Assembly (NCBI RefSeq): GCF_902825225.1
Contig: NZ_CADEAK010000003.1
Location: 147,284-211,283, forward strand
Direction of reading: 5' to 3'
Source of the DNA: Bartonella vinsonii subsp. berkhoffii ATCC 51672
GTDB lineage: Bacteria > Pseudomonadota > Alphaproteobacteria > Rhizobiales > Rhizobiaceae
Length of the DNA stretch: 64,000 bases
Under the pieces are notes generated by a model. It searched no databases. It worked only from the letters and a program-made list of their open reading frames with translations, and had not been told where the DNA came from. A program made the position numbers and the translations under genes. Below, piece by piece: positions 19,574 through 29,921 of this stretch. Within the stretch, counting starts at the first letter, position 1. Each line of letters starts with the position of its first letter.

Positions 19574-20953
19574 TTATTCCTCTTGAGCAACTAATCTTTC
19601 TACTATCTTTTGGCGTCCCAAAAGTTGCAAAATCTTTCCCATTTCAGGTCCATAATCCATTCCAGTAAGGGCCTGACGTAACGGCATGAACAACGCTTTC
19701 CCACTACGACCGGTTTTTTCTTTTAATGCGGTCGTCCAAACTTTCCAACTCTCATCATTCAATACACCTTCAGGCAAAAAATTGATTGACTGACGCACAA
19801 AGGCACGATCCTCAAGCGCCACTGTATCAAAGCTCTGTTCATCATGAAGCATTTTCCACCATAAAACAGCATCATTCACTTTATCGATATTGCCCCTTAT
19901 CGCGTTCCAAAAAAGCTCCGCTTTTTCTCCATCAATAGAAAGGCTTTGAAGCCGCGTTTTAACTTCTTGATAGGTTAATTTATGAACAAAATGGCTATTC
20001 AAAATGAAAAGATCGGCAATATCAAACTTTGCAACCGATCGTGAAGTATCTTGAAGATTAAAATGCTCTAAAAGGGCGGCTTGATGAGGATAGGGATGCA
20101 CATTTTGCGATGTCCCAATCAAAACAGCAAGACATTGAATCGCTATAGATTCAAATCCTTCTGCCCGTAAAGAGCGAATAGAAAGATCATTGTTGCGTTT
20201 TGAAAGCCCTTTTCCTAAAACTGTAGATAATAAATTGATATGTCCAAAAACAGGCAATTCTGCACCGAAAGCTTTAAAAAGAGCGATCTGAGTGCCGGTA
20301 TTTGTAATGTGGTCATCCCCACGAATAATATGTGTAATGGCCATATCTATATCATCAACAACAGAGGGGAGCATATAAAGGTAACTTCCATCTTCACGAA
20401 TCAAAATAGGATCTGAAAGAGAAGCCAAATCAATGACCTGCTTTCCTTTGACTGCATCATTCCAGCAAACTTCCGTTCGCTTTGTTTGCAAAGGATTATT
20501 TTCAAAATTAGGGAGCAGAAAACGCCAATGCGGTTTACGACCTTGCAATTCAAATACTTTTTTATCTTCTAATGTCAATTTCAATGCAGCGCGGTCGTAA
20601 ACAGGAGGTAATTTGCGTGAAAGCTGAATTTTACGACGCCGATCCAATTCTTCCGCAGTTTCATAACAGGGATAAAGAAGTCCACGTTTTTTGAGGCTTT
20701 CTGTGACTTCATCATATCGGCTAAATCGTTTAGATTGGTAATAAATTTCATCTGGTTGAATTCCAAGCCATTCAAGATCAACCGCAATAGCATCAATATA
20801 TTCCTGTTTAGAACGTTCAACATCTGTATCATCATAGCGCAAGATAAATGTCCCATTATGCGCTTGCGTGTAAAGCCAGTTAAATAGGGCAATACGAATA
20901 TTACCAATGTGAATATAACCTGTTGGAGAAGGTGCAAAACGAACTTTTATCAT
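19574..20953 (-). CDS. gltX: glutamate--tRNA ligase (second copy)
   Basis: Class I aminoacyl-tRNA synthetase, 459 residues. The start ATG at 20953 gives [18 protein letters not shown], with the HIGH motif as HIGN; the KMSKS-type loop is LGKGLSKRN. A longer frame upstream would overlap nadE. It lies 10 bases after the nadE stop, so they are co-transcribed. A second GluRS gene lies at 29922. Alphaproteobacteria often carry two, one of which can charge tRNA-Gln with Glu for GatCAB amidation; which copy does that cannot be read here. Confidence 0.93.
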   Translation of the reverse strand: MIKVRFAPSPTGYIHIGNIRIALFNWLYTQAHNGTFILRYDDTDVERSKQEYIDAIAVDLEWLGIQPDEIYYQSKRFSRYDEVTESLKKRGLLYPCYETAEELDRRRKIQLSRKLPPVYDRAALKLTLEDKKVFELQGRKPHWRFLLPNFENNPLQTKRTEVCWNDAVKGKQVIDLASLSDPILIREDGSYLYMLPSVVDDIDMAITHIIRGDDHITNTGTQIALFKAFGAELPVFGHINLLSTVLGKGLSKRNNDLSIRSLRAEGFESIAIQCLAVLIGTSQNVHPYPHQAALLEHFNLQDTSRSVAKFDIADLFILNSHFVHKLTYQEVKTRLQSLSIDGEKAELFWNAIRGNIDKVNDAVLWWKMLHDEQSFDTVALEDRAFVRQSINFLPEGVLNDESWKVWTTALKEKTGRSGKALFMPLRQALTGMDYGPEMGKILQLLGRQKIVERLVAQEE

Positions 20954-20963
20954 AAAATAATGC

Positions 20964-22625
20964 TCAATTTCTATCGCGAAAACGATTAACAATGGGATAA
21001 CGACGATCACGTCCGAAGTTCTTATGACTGATTTTTACGCCGGGCGCAGATTGTCGTCTTTTGTATTCTGCACCATAAAGAAGGTGTTCAATTTTCTCAA
21101 CCGTTTCGCGCAAATACCCACGTTTAACAATATTACAAACACTCATGTCATTCTCTACAAAAGATTGCAAGATATCATCGAGAACAGGATAAGGAGGGAG
21201 AGAATCTTCGTCTTTTTGATTTTTCCGAAGTTCTGCGGAAGGTGCTTTTTCTATAATATTTTGTGGAATCACAATTCCTTCCGGTCCCCTCAAATTTTGC
21301 AAGTGGTTTTTATTGCGCCACTCAGCTAATGCATAAACCTGCATTTTATAAATATCTTTAAGAGGATTAAACCCTCCATTCATATCACCATAAAGTGTTG
21401 CATATCCCACAGCCATTTCTGACTTATTGCCTGTTGTTACCACCATTGAGCCAAATTTATTCGAAAGCGCCATCAAGATAGTGCCGCGTATACGACTTTG
21501 AAGATTTTCTTCTGTCACATCAGATGGCAATCCTAAAAAAAGAGGCGCCATTGTATTTAAAAAAATCTCAACAGGTTGCACAATTGGTATTATTTGATAA
21601 TCACATCCTAAAAGATGTGCACACTCTTTAGCATCTTTTAATGATTCTTGCGAAGTATAATGATAGGGCATCATCACAGTGCGAACTCTCTCAGCCCCCA
21701 GAGCATCTACCGCCATTGCCGTACAAAGAGCTGAATCAATTCCTCCTGAAAGTCCAAGAATGACATCTTTAAAACGGTTTTTATTAACATAGTCTCTCAA
21801 ACCCAAAACACATGCTTGATAATCAGCAGCTAACCCATTGAGAAGATTTTCATTTGGACCAGAAACACATTGCCACCCTTTTATTGTTCGTTGCCAATGA
21901 CTTATAGCAATATGGCTTTCAAAATGTTTCATTTGAAAGACTATTTTTCCTTGTCCATTTAACGCAAAAGACCCTCCATCAAAAACGAGCTCATCTTGCC
22001 CCCCCACTTGATTAGCATAAATAATAGGCATGCCGGATTGGAGAGCTTGCGCACGAACAACTTCTATACGTTTTAGTGTTTTATTGTGAGAATAGGGGGA
22101 TCCATTAAGGACAAGAATGATCTCAGCTCCTTTATTGCCAAGCTCTGCACCCAGAGAAAGATCATTCCAAATATCCTCACAAATCACTATTCCTAGTCTT
22201 ATCCCATGATAAACAATCGGCTCAGGGCGAGGACCAGGAGAAAATAATCGCTTTTCATCAAATTCAGCATAATTAGGTAAATCAAACTTCAAGCCTTCAG
22301 CAATTATCTGTCCTTCATCAAGAAGGACACCACCATTGTAAATATTACCATTACGCCTTAGTGGAAGACCAATAACGATCCCCGGTCCCCCTCTTGTTAT
22401 CTTTGCTAATTCCTTAACAGCATCTTTACATGTCTTTATAAAAGCAGGCTTAAGAACGAGATCTTCGGGCGGATAAGCACTGATAAAAAGCTCCGTGAAT
22501 AAAACAAGATCAGCCCTCTCTTCTTTAGCCTTTTGGTACGCCATTACAGCAAGAGAAAAATTTCCTCCAATATCACCAACAACAGGATTTAATTGGGCAA
22601 CTGCTACCCGAAAATTATTTTTCAT
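20964..22625 (-). CDS. nadE: glutamine-dependent NAD+ synthetase
   Basis: Converts deamido-NAD to NAD using ammonia from glutamine. The 553-residue two-domain form: an N-terminal nitrilase-like amidase with the Glu-Lys-Cys triad in FTELFISAYPPEDL, GLKFDLPNYAEFDEKRLF and GIVICEDIWND; a C-terminal synthetase with the PP-loop LGLSGGIDSAL and GTILMALSNKFG. ATG at 22625. It is followed at 10 bases by gltX. Together with nadK nearby it covers late NAD(P) synthesis. Confidence 0.94.
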   Translation of the reverse strand: MKNNFRVAVAQLNPVVGDIGGNFSLAVMAYQKAKEERADLVLFTELFISAYPPEDLVLKPAFIKTCKDAVKELAKITRGGPGIVIGLPLRRNGNIYNGGVLLDEGQIIAEGLKFDLPNYAEFDEKRLFSPGPRPEPIVYHGIRLGIVICEDIWNDLSLGAELGNKGAEIILVLNGSPYSHNKTLKRIEVVRAQALQSGMPIIYANQVGGQDELVFDGGSFALNGQGKIVFQMKHFESHIAISHWQRTIKGWQCVSGPNENLLNGLAADYQACVLGLRDYVNKNRFKDVILGLSGGIDSALCTAMAVDALGAERVRTVMMPYHYTSQESLKDAKECAHLLGCDYQIIPIVQPVEIFLNTMAPLFLGLPSDVTEENLQSRIRGTILMALSNKFGSMVVTTGNKSEMAVGYATLYGDMNGGFNPLKDIYKMQVYALAEWRNKNHLQNLRGPEGIVIPQNIIEKAPSAELRKNQKDEDSLPPYPVLDDILQSFVENDMSVCNIVKRGYLRETVEKIEHLLYGAEYKRRQSAPGVKISHKNFGRDRRYPIVNRFRDRN

Positions 22626-22751
22626 ACCTTTATATCATTTCATCAATTTGCTGACTACACATCTATCTTAATCATCGGAAATATTCTTTTTTTAAAAAAA
22701 CGCTTCTCTTATAAACAGCTTAAGATAAAAAAATGTTATGCAACTTTTTAT

Positions 22752-24131
22752 CTAACCATTTGCAACAAGAGCAAATGAATCAGAATTGCGGTTTTTTTTA
22801 AGAAGTTCCGCAACAAGAAAAGCTAATTCTAATGCTTGATCTGCATTTAATCGTGGATCACACTGCGTATGATAACGATTGGACAAATCTTCAACAGAGA
22901 TAGCATGTGCCCCTCCTGTACATTCTGTCACATCACGACCAGTCATTTCAATATGAATCCCCCCTGGATACGTTCCTTCCTCACAGTGCACTGAAAAAAA
23001 CTTCTCTACTTCCTTTAAAACATAATCAAAAGGGCGCGTTTTATAACCATTCACAGTAACCGTATTGCCATGCATTGGATCACACGACCATATAACCTTA
23101 CGTTCTTCCCGTTCAACTGCATGGATCAATTGAGGAAGATATTTTTCAACTTTATCATAACCAAAACGCGTAATGAGCGTCAATCGACCCAGTTCGTTTT
23201 CAGGATTTAGAATGTCAATCAATCTCAAAAGCTCATCAGGTTCAAGAGAAGGGCCACACTTCAATCCTATAGGATTTTTAATACCGCGGCAATATTCAAC
23301 GTGTGCATGATCAATTTGACGCGTGCGATCACCAATCCACAACATATGGCCAGATGTTGCATACCAATCTCCAGAAGTCGAATCAATCCGCGTTAAAGCC
23401 TCTTCATAGCCAAGCAAAAGTGCCTCATGGCTGGTATAAAAAGATGTTTCACGTAATGAAGAATTCGTTTTAGATGTAATCCCTATGGAACGCATAAAAT
23501 CAATCGCTTCAGAAATACGTTCTGCCAATAGCTTATAACGTTCGCCCTGTGGACTATTAGAAACGAAACTCAACATCCATGCATGAACATTTTCTAAATT
23601 GGCATATCCCCCTTGTGAAAAAGCACGCAACAAATTAAGCGTTGCTGCAGATTGGCGATAAGCCATAGACATCCTGTGTGGATCAGGAATACGAAAACCC
23701 GTTTCAAACTCAATGCCATTAATAATATCCCCCCGATAAGAAGGAAGTTCAATACCTTCTCTGCTTTCAATATCAGAAGAGCGTGGCTTTGCAAACTGAC
23801 CAGCAATACGACCGATTTTAACAACTGGTTTAAAACTACCAAAAGTTAAAACGATCGCCATTTGCAAAAATACACGAAAAAAATCACGAATGTTATCGGC
23901 TTCATGTTCTGCAAAGCTTTCTGCACAATCCCCACCTTGTAATAAAAAAGCCTGACCTTGTGTAACCGCTGCTAATTCATTTTTTAAATCACGGGCTTCA
24001 CCGGCAAAAACTAAAGGAGGATAGCTCCTTAGCTTTCGTTCAACATCTGCTAACATAGATTGATCCGGATAAGCTGGAATTTGCTTAACTGGCCTTTCTC
24101 TCCAAGAGTTAGGTGCCCACTCTTTTATCAT
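22752..24131 (-). CDS. aroG: class II (plant-type) DAHP synthase
   Basis: 3-deoxy-D-arabino-heptulosonate-7-phosphate synthase, first step of the shikimate pathway. 459 residues, the length of the plant/AroA-II class. Recognisable blocks: [14 protein letters not shown] at the N-terminus, [42 protein letters not shown] and [19 protein letters not shown]. Metal-binding Cys, His, Glu and Asp are likely within these. It lies between gor and nadE on the same strand, with short gaps. Confidence 0.93.
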   Translation of the reverse strand: MIKEWAPNSWRERPVKQIPAYPDQSMLADVERKLRSYPPLVFAGEARDLKNELAAVTQGQAFLLQGGDCAESFAEHEADNIRDFFRVFLQMAIVLTFGSFKPVVKIGRIAGQFAKPRSSDIESREGIELPSYRGDIINGIEFETGFRIPDPHRMSMAYRQSAATLNLLRAFSQGGYANLENVHAWMLSFVSNSPQGERYKLLAERISEAIDFMRSIGITSKTNSSLRETSFYTSHEALLLGYEEALTRIDSTSGDWYATSGHMLWIGDRTRQIDHAHVEYCRGIKNPIGLKCGPSLEPDELLRLIDILNPENELGRLTLITRFGYDKVEKYLPQLIHAVEREERKVIWSCDPMHGNTVTVNGYKTRPFDYVLKEVEKFFSVHCEEGTYPGGIHIEMTGRDVTECTGGAHAISVEDLSNRYHTQCDPRLNADQALELAFLVAELLKKNRNSDSFALVANG

Positions 24132-24204
24132 TACACTCTCTCCAGAGCCTCAGTTCATAGTTTGTCACAGCAAAAGCTTCGTTGCCTACTATAATCTGCG
24201 CTCT

Positions 24205-25596
24205 TTAATTTTCTATTTTTTTCCCGTTTTCATATATATAACTTGGTTTATACATCGTTACTATTTCTTCTGCTATCGTTGGGTGCACCGCCATAGTTTC
24301 ATCAAAGACATCCTTCGTCAACCTCCCCTTGAGTGATATGCCAAGGAGCTGCGCTATCTCACCAGCGTTTTCCCCTAAAATATGCGCCCCCACAACAATC
24401 CGACTTTCACCATCAACAACAAGCTTCATAAACATTTTTTCTGAACTTCCAGAAAGAACATTGCGCATAGGACGAAAAACTGTACGATAAATCTCAAGAC
24501 ACTTATAACGATGTAATGCATCTTCTTCTGAAAGACCGACTGTTCCAATCTCGGGTTGTGAAAAAACCACAGTGGTGATTAAATCATAATCAGGTGTCGT
24601 GGGGGTATTCTCAAATGCAGTCTTAACAAAACACATTGCATCATGAATCGCAACAGGTGTTAATTGAACATGACCTGTTACATCACCAACAGCCCAAATG
24701 TGGGGTACATTTGTTGTCATTCTTTCATCAACAACAACTGCACCAAATTCATTCACTTTAACACCTGCCCGCTCAAGTCTTAAACCTGTTGTATTTGGCA
24801 CACGCCCCGTTGCTAACATAACCTGATCGGTCGTAATCGTTTGTCCACTTGATAAAACAACGTCATAACAATCTCCACTCGCTTGTACCTTGGAAACTGC
24901 GGCCTCATAAATAATAGAAATCCCTTTTTCAACCATTGCATCATGAAGCAACTGTCGTAAATCATAATCAAAATTACGAAGAATTAAATCCCCACGATGG
25001 AGTAATGTCGTTTTCACACCTAATTCATGAAAAATATTAGCAAATTCAACACCAATATACCCACCACCAACAATGACTATTGATTTTGGGAGTTTTTTAA
25101 GATCAAAAATTTCATTAGAAGTAAGGCACACATCACTACCTTTTATCGCAGTATTTGGCGCAATTTTTGCCCCCGTTGCGATTAAAATCTTTTCTGCGCT
25201 GACCCGTTCGCCTGTTTCTAAAAGCTCTAATGTATGATCATCCACAAAGGCCGCACGACTTTCATAGATATGAACATTATTATCTTGCAAACCCTTGCGA
25301 TAAAGCCCTTCTAATCTTGATATTTCTGTATTTTTTGCTGCAACAAGTCTTTCCCAGCTAAAAATGGGATCAGCATATTTCCATCCAAAACCAACACTCT
25401 TCCTGAACTCTTTTGCATATTGTGAAGCATAAACATACAATTTCTTGGGAACACAACCGCGAATAACACAAGTTCCCCCTATTCGATATTCTTCTGCTAT
25501 AGCAACATGCTTCCCAAGACTTCCCGCGAGGCGTGCAGCACGCACTCCACCAGAACCGCTTCCAATAACGAACAAATCAAAGTCAAAAGATCTCAC
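24205..25596 (-). CDS. gor: glutathione-disulfide reductase
   Basis: NADPH-dependent flavoprotein that recycles GSSG. 463 residues with FAD-binding GSGSGGVRAA, the redox-active disulfide in GGTCVIRGCVPKKL, NADPH-binding GGGYIGVEFANI, a second FAD motif VWAVGDVTGHVQLTP, and the C-terminal HPTIAEE with the active-site His. The start is a GTG at 25596 preceded by GAAGGAAT. Conserved neighbour of rpiA and the DUF2059 gene in Rhizobiales; here a strong hairpin separates it from them. Confidence 0.94.
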   Translation of the reverse strand: MRSFDFDLFVIGSGSGGVRAARLAGSLGKHVAIAEEYRIGGTCVIRGCVPKKLYVYASQYAKEFRKSVGFGWKYADPIFSWERLVAAKNTEISRLEGLYRKGLQDNNVHIYESRAAFVDDHTLELLETGERVSAEKILIATGAKIAPNTAIKGSDVCLTSNEIFDLKKLPKSIVIVGGGYIGVEFANIFHELGVKTTLLHRGDLILRNFDYDLRQLLHDAMVEKGISIIYEAAVSKVQASGDCYDVVLSSGQTITTDQVMLATGRVPNTTGLRLERAGVKVNEFGAVVVDERMTTNVPHIWAVGDVTGHVQLTPVAIHDAMCFVKTAFENTPTTPDYDLITTVVFSQPEIGTVGLSEEDALHRYKCLEIYRTVFRPMRNVLSGSSEKMFMKLVVDGESRIVVGAHILGENAGEIAQLLGISLKGRLTKDVFDETMAVHPTIAEEIVTMYKPSYIYENGKKIEN

Positions 25597-25723
25597 GAAC
25601 TATTCCTTCTCACATGTCTGCAGCAATAGGCTATGGTCATTTATAATAAAATGAAAGTCTTTTTTGTTTCCAAATACTCTTTTTTCTACAAAGTGCCCCC
25701 CCTTTAAAAGTCTTCTTTTTATT

Positions 25724-25753
25724 AAAAACGGCGGGAAAACCGCCGTTTTTTTT
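25724..25753 (-). terminator. intrinsic terminator after the DUF2059 gene
   Basis: A 10-bp GC-rich stem (AAAACGGCGG / CCGCCGTTTT) with loop GAAAA and T-runs on both sides, so it can work in either direction. It ends the rpiA-DUF2059 transcript before gor. Confidence 0.85.
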
Positions 25754-25799
25754 CTAAATAAACTAAAAATCGCACATGATTGTTACGATACCAATCAAA

Positions 25800-26357
25800 T
25801 TATTTTTTCTTTTCTGAAGAGCTTGATTTATTAGGTGTAACGGAGTTGTTCAAATTAAGTGTTTCAGACATCTCTTTTCTTACATTTTTTATAAGATCCT
25901 GCATAAGCACAGAACGCCATGTATCAAATGTAGAATAAGCATCACGCGCAATATTTGGAACTTCTGTCAAAAACTTTTTACCGGTATCAGAATTGTAGAA
26001 TTCCGTTATTGCATCAAGCTCTTTTTGCGTAAAATATTTTGCATAAACATGGGCAATCTCTTTTTCTAAATCAGAACGTCGTTTAGCCAAAGCAAGTGCC
26101 TGCTTATCAACAATATCAGAAATAGATGCTGCCAAATTGGGATCATCCCTCATCAGTTCTGTTTTGAGATCATCTGCTGCATTTGGTAAAAAGCCATCAA
26201 ATTGATCAGTTGCGTGAATAGCACGTATAGCTTTTCTAGCTGAATCTAAATGTTGATCACTCACACCTTGTGCATAAGCCATTCCAACATTCACAACAAA
26301 AACGGCAACGACACCTAAATACATGACAAAATGCTGAAAAGAAAATATTTTTTTCAT
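25800..26357 (-). CDS. exported DUF2059 family protein
   Basis: 185 residues with a signal peptide (about 1-29, ending MAYAQ). The mature part is helical and carries the DUF2059 pattern YAKYFTQKELDAITEFYNS and GKKFLTEVP. The C-terminus is a low-complexity Ser/Lys tail. Function unknown, likely periplasmic. It sits between rpiA and gor, the standard Rhizobiales arrangement, and is followed by the terminator at 25724. Confidence 0.85.
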   Translation of the reverse strand: MKKIFSFQHFVMYLGVVAVFVVNVGMAYAQGVSDQHLDSARKAIRAIHATDQFDGFLPNAADDLKTELMRDDPNLAASISDIVDKQALALAKRRSDLEKEIAHVYAKYFTQKELDAITEFYNSDTGKKFLTEVPNIARDAYSTFDTWRSVLMQDLIKNVRKEMSETLNLNNSVTPNKSSSSEKKK

Positions 26358-26447
26358 TTAATGATTACCCCGATAATTAATTATTCAAAATTTCAATACT
26401 TTTTATTTATCATATTGTGCTAACATATCATGATGAAACTGTCTTCT

Positions 26448-27152
26448 CTAAAAGTCAAAAGTTTCTAAAACTTTTGTTTGACCATTTGCCATAGCCACAA
26501 TCGCACGTGAAGCCAATCCTAAAAAAAGACCATGCTCTACAACACCAGGAATGGCAAGAAGTGCTTCTGATAAGAGTTTCGGTTGCAAAATACATCCCCA
26601 AAACGCATCAAAAATAAAGTGACCACCATCTGTTTCAAAAGGATTTTCTCCATTCATCCGTAATGCAATTTTTCCAGAAAGCCCTAAATCATCAGCTACT
26701 TTTTCGATGGCTCTGCGTGTCGCATGCATACCAAACGGATTGACTTCTATTGGCAATGCAAAAGCACCAAGTCTTTTGACTATCTTTGTTTCATCAGCGA
26801 TAATAAGCATTGTATGAGATGCTGCGGCCACAATTTTTTCATGCAACAATGCCCCACCTCCCCCTTTAATGAGAGACATCTCTGGACCAATTTCATCTGC
26901 CCCATCAATATCAAGATCTAGTTCAGGCATTTGTTCCAAAGTACTGAGAGGCACACCAAATTTACGACAAAGTTGTTCAGAATTTCGTGAGGTAGCAACA
27001 CCTGTCACGCGCAAACCATCCGCAACACACTCACCAAGAAGGCGAATAAATTCATTGACTGTCGAACCAGATCCGATACCAAGCCGCATATCATCTTCAA
27101 TAAATTCAAGCGCTTTAAGAGCCGCCATTTTTTTTAACTGCTGAACATTCAT
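26448..27152 (-). CDS. rpiA: ribose-5-phosphate isomerase A
   Basis: Interconverts ribose-5-phosphate and ribulose-5-phosphate. 234 residues; motifs [36 protein letters not shown] (with the catalytic Glu/Lys region) and the C-terminal [11 protein letters not shown] at 27152, preceded by AAAGG. First gene of the rpiA-DUF2059 unit. Confidence 0.95.
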   Translation of the reverse strand: MNVQQLKKMAALKALEFIEDDMRLGIGSGSTVNEFIRLLGECVADGLRVTGVATSRNSEQLCRKFGVPLSTLEQMPELDLDIDGADEIGPEMSLIKGGGGALLHEKIVAAASHTMLIIADETKIVKRLGAFALPIEVNPFGMHATRRAIEKVADDLGLSGKIALRMNGENPFETDGGHFIFDAFWGCILQPKLLSEALLAIPGVVEHGLFLGLASRAIVAMANGQTKVLETFDF

Positions 27153-27473
27153 GAATATTTTACCTTTGTACCAACCAGTGACATTTACTCAAGACTTATA
27201 ACAAAGAGTAGCCCATTGCATTAATCTATCATCAATTTATTCATCACCTTTTGATTGAAAAAATGTTCATTATTATAAGCCATAGAACAATAATAAAACG
27301 GAATGATTAACAATTTTATCTCTTTATAAAATTTATTGACATTTTCCATAATCAATAAGCCTTTTTGGTTTAGCTTTCACTATCAAAATTGTTCGTTTTT
27401 TTGAAAAACCGTGAATCATCGGTTAGCTTTTGTGGAATTGACAATTCAAAACTAGAAAAATAACAAAGCATAA
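27153..27473. other. spacer between comEC and rpiA
   Basis: 320 bases with no gene seen. It should hold the rpiA promoter (leftward) and the 3' end of the comEC transcript. Confidence 0.35.
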
Positions 27474-29813
27474 TTAAAAAATGCGCCGATCATTTTTTAT
27501 TCTATAGTTCTCTAGAAAAGATGAAGAATGCGATAAATTGTACGATTTTTGTGAATGCTGTCTGTGTATATTCCACGGTCTATGAAAACTCATTGACGAC
27601 CAAATGATATCTCCACTTTTGGTCATCATCATGCTCCCTCGTGATAACAATTGTTGGCGCGTAAATATTATTTTTGCCTTTTTGTTACATGTTTGACCAC
27701 TCATTGCAAATGTCTTAATCAGAATATCTGCCTCTACACATTGATCTGTTTCTCCACGCAACACAACCACTTTCGATCCATTTTCTAATAAGGATACACA
27801 TACATGATTATCACAAACAAACTGTTCCTTAAATGAAGGACCATATTTTGTTGGTTTAATTGTCTCATTCACACGAAATGATTTTTCCCATATGGATGTC
27901 GTGAATAGAGAAAAGTGGTAACGATCAATATATAATTTCTTTTTATTAACAACACCCACGAGCCTCATATTGTCTGCTATAATGAGTTGCACAGGTGAAT
28001 GCATCCCGCAAATGTAAAGACCAGCCAAAATAAAGAAACTAAAAAAGAGCCTGATGGATGTTTTACAAAAAATCAGTCCAGTCAAACCTATACTTAATAA
28101 CACCAAGGCAGATAATGGCATAAATCCAGGATTCAAATCAGGGGAAATGGCCTTTATAGTGTGAGCAATTTTTATCACAAGACCAACACCAAAACCCATA
28201 ATTTGAAGTGGTAACCATTCACCCCCCCAAAACATTGTAAGACCTGCAATTAATCCGAAAGGTATGATGAGGATTGACACTATAGGCAAAGCTAAAGCAT
28301 TGCTAATAATACTAAAAAATGCAATATTGGAAAAATGATAAGCAGCGTAAATTCCACTAGCAGTTCCCGCTACGAATGAAGATATGCATATTGAAAGTAT
28401 CGATAAAAACGCAACATCAATCACTCCACCTCCAACATAAGAGGGGGTTGTTTTTCTTTTACGAAAAAATGACTGCACACTCCACCAGTCAAAAGAGGCA
28501 ATTAAAGCTGCGGTTGCAGAAAAAGACATTTGAAAGCTTGGGCCTAATATTTCATGGGGTCCAATAGCCAGAGTTATCAAACCTGCAATAGCAAAATTAC
28601 GCATTGTGACAGCAGAACGATTACACAATACAGCAACCAACATAACGGCAATCATTACAAAACTTCTCTGGGCGGATACAGCCATACCAGACAGTAACAA
28701 ATAAAAAGCTGTCATCATTAATGCAGCAATAGCAGCAAATTTTTTAGCGGAATAATAGGATGAGAAAACCGGAAAAAGTGCTAAAAAACTACGGATACTG
28801 ACAAAAACTATGCCACTCAATAAAGCCATATGCAAACCTGATATTGATAAAATGTGCGCTAATCCAGCTGTACGCAATGCTTCGTTTATATCCTTTGAAA
28901 TACCTCCCCGCTGTCCCGTTATAAGAGCAGCCGCAACACTTCCCTTTTCTTGATCAATTGCCATACGGATTTTTTGCGTCATATTCGTCCGTAAATTTTC
29001 AATTTTTTGTAGGACTATCCCTAATATTCCATCGGGCTTTGAAACTGATATTTTAACTGGCTTTCCCAAGAAAATTCCCTGCGCCCCAATTCTTTTGAAA
29101 TAATTATGGAAACTAAAATCATAGCCTCCTGGACGTACCGGCCCAGATAATGCACGCATTTTGACTTTCCCATAGAGGCCATCACCAATTGCCAATCCAT
29201 GTGGTAAATGTCTTGCAGACAAATGAATACGATGAGGAGCATGATGTAATACTGGCTTTTCTGTGCTCAAAACATCTAGAACTAAACGAAATTCCCCCTT
29301 TTTCCTTGACTCAATAGAAAAAATTCTTCCCGTTAACGTAGTGATGATATCGCTGCTCAGCATTGGTGTAGAAATACGCCATGTTTCTACTTTTGCAGCC
29401 AAAGCACCCAATACAATACAAAACAGAAATCCCGTGATAATCCATATTGTCCGGTAAAAACGCAAAGTAAAGAGTATTCCAAGAAAGAAGCTCACCAATA
29501 TCCCAAACTGTCCCCAACTTGGCTCTTGCTCTAAACTAAAATAAAAAATGATTCCTATGGAAAAAAAGACTAAAACCAATGAAAAAAGAATTCCAAAAGA
29601 GATTTCTTTGTTTATGCAATCTACCAACCACTTCCCAAAAAGAGTTATTGCCTCTTCTAAAGGTGTCAAAAAAAGAATTTTTTGTTTGTTACAGCTTTTG
29701 TTATTTTTTTTATAAAGGATAAAAAATGTATCTTGCCGTAGAAAATTCGATTTTTTTCCTTCTGTTATAACGCTTCTGGATAAAACATTCTTAACTTTAT
29801 TGTGATTAAACAT
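27474..29813 (-). CDS. comEC: ComEC/Rec2 family DNA-uptake membrane protein
   Basis: Polytopic protein of 779 residues. It has N-terminal helices, a DUF4131-like region, then the competence core HILSISGLHMALLSG, followed by MSAQRS-type SAQRSFVMIAVM and many helices. The C-terminal part is shorter than full metallo-beta-lactamase-bearing ComEC and lacks an obvious HXHXDH motif, as in several alphaproteobacterial ComEC proteins. I start at the ATG at 29813 with GGGGGA upstream, rather than the GTG at 29828. Divergent from gltX. Whether it supports transformation is not known from the sequence. Confidence 0.85.
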   Translation of the reverse strand: MFNHNKVKNVLSRSVITEGKKSNFLRQDTFFILYKKNNKSCNKQKILFLTPLEEAITLFGKWLVDCINKEISFGILFSLVLVFFSIGIIFYFSLEQEPSWGQFGILVSFFLGILFTLRFYRTIWIITGFLFCIVLGALAAKVETWRISTPMLSSDIITTLTGRIFSIESRKKGEFRLVLDVLSTEKPVLHHAPHRIHLSARHLPHGLAIGDGLYGKVKMRALSGPVRPGGYDFSFHNYFKRIGAQGIFLGKPVKISVSKPDGILGIVLQKIENLRTNMTQKIRMAIDQEKGSVAAALITGQRGGISKDINEALRTAGLAHILSISGLHMALLSGIVFVSIRSFLALFPVFSSYYSAKKFAAIAALMMTAFYLLLSGMAVSAQRSFVMIAVMLVAVLCNRSAVTMRNFAIAGLITLAIGPHEILGPSFQMSFSATAALIASFDWWSVQSFFRKRKTTPSYVGGGVIDVAFLSILSICISSFVAGTASGIYAAYHFSNIAFFSIISNALALPIVSILIIPFGLIAGLTMFWGGEWLPLQIMGFGVGLVIKIAHTIKAISPDLNPGFMPLSALVLLSIGLTGLIFCKTSIRLFFSFFILAGLYICGMHSPVQLIIADNMRLVGVVNKKKLYIDRYHFSLFTTSIWEKSFRVNETIKPTKYGPSFKEQFVCDNHVCVSLLENGSKVVVLRGETDQCVEADILIKTFAMSGQTCNKKAKIIFTRQQLLSRGSMMMTKSGDIIWSSMSFHRPWNIHRQHSQKSYNLSHSSSFLENYRIKNDRRIF

Positions 29814-29921
29814 TTGCAAATCCCCCACTTTACTTGCAACGCAGCTATTGCACCCGCTAGGCTAACATAATATTTCCATAAAGTTCTATAAATAACGTCT
29901 TAATTTTAAAGGAAGATATCC

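Noticed and set aside
27474..29813. comEC as a broken gene because the metallo-hydrolase signature is missing
   Set aside because: Frame is intact over 779 codons with the core SISGLH motif; several alphaproteobacterial forms lack a clear C-terminal hydrolase motif.
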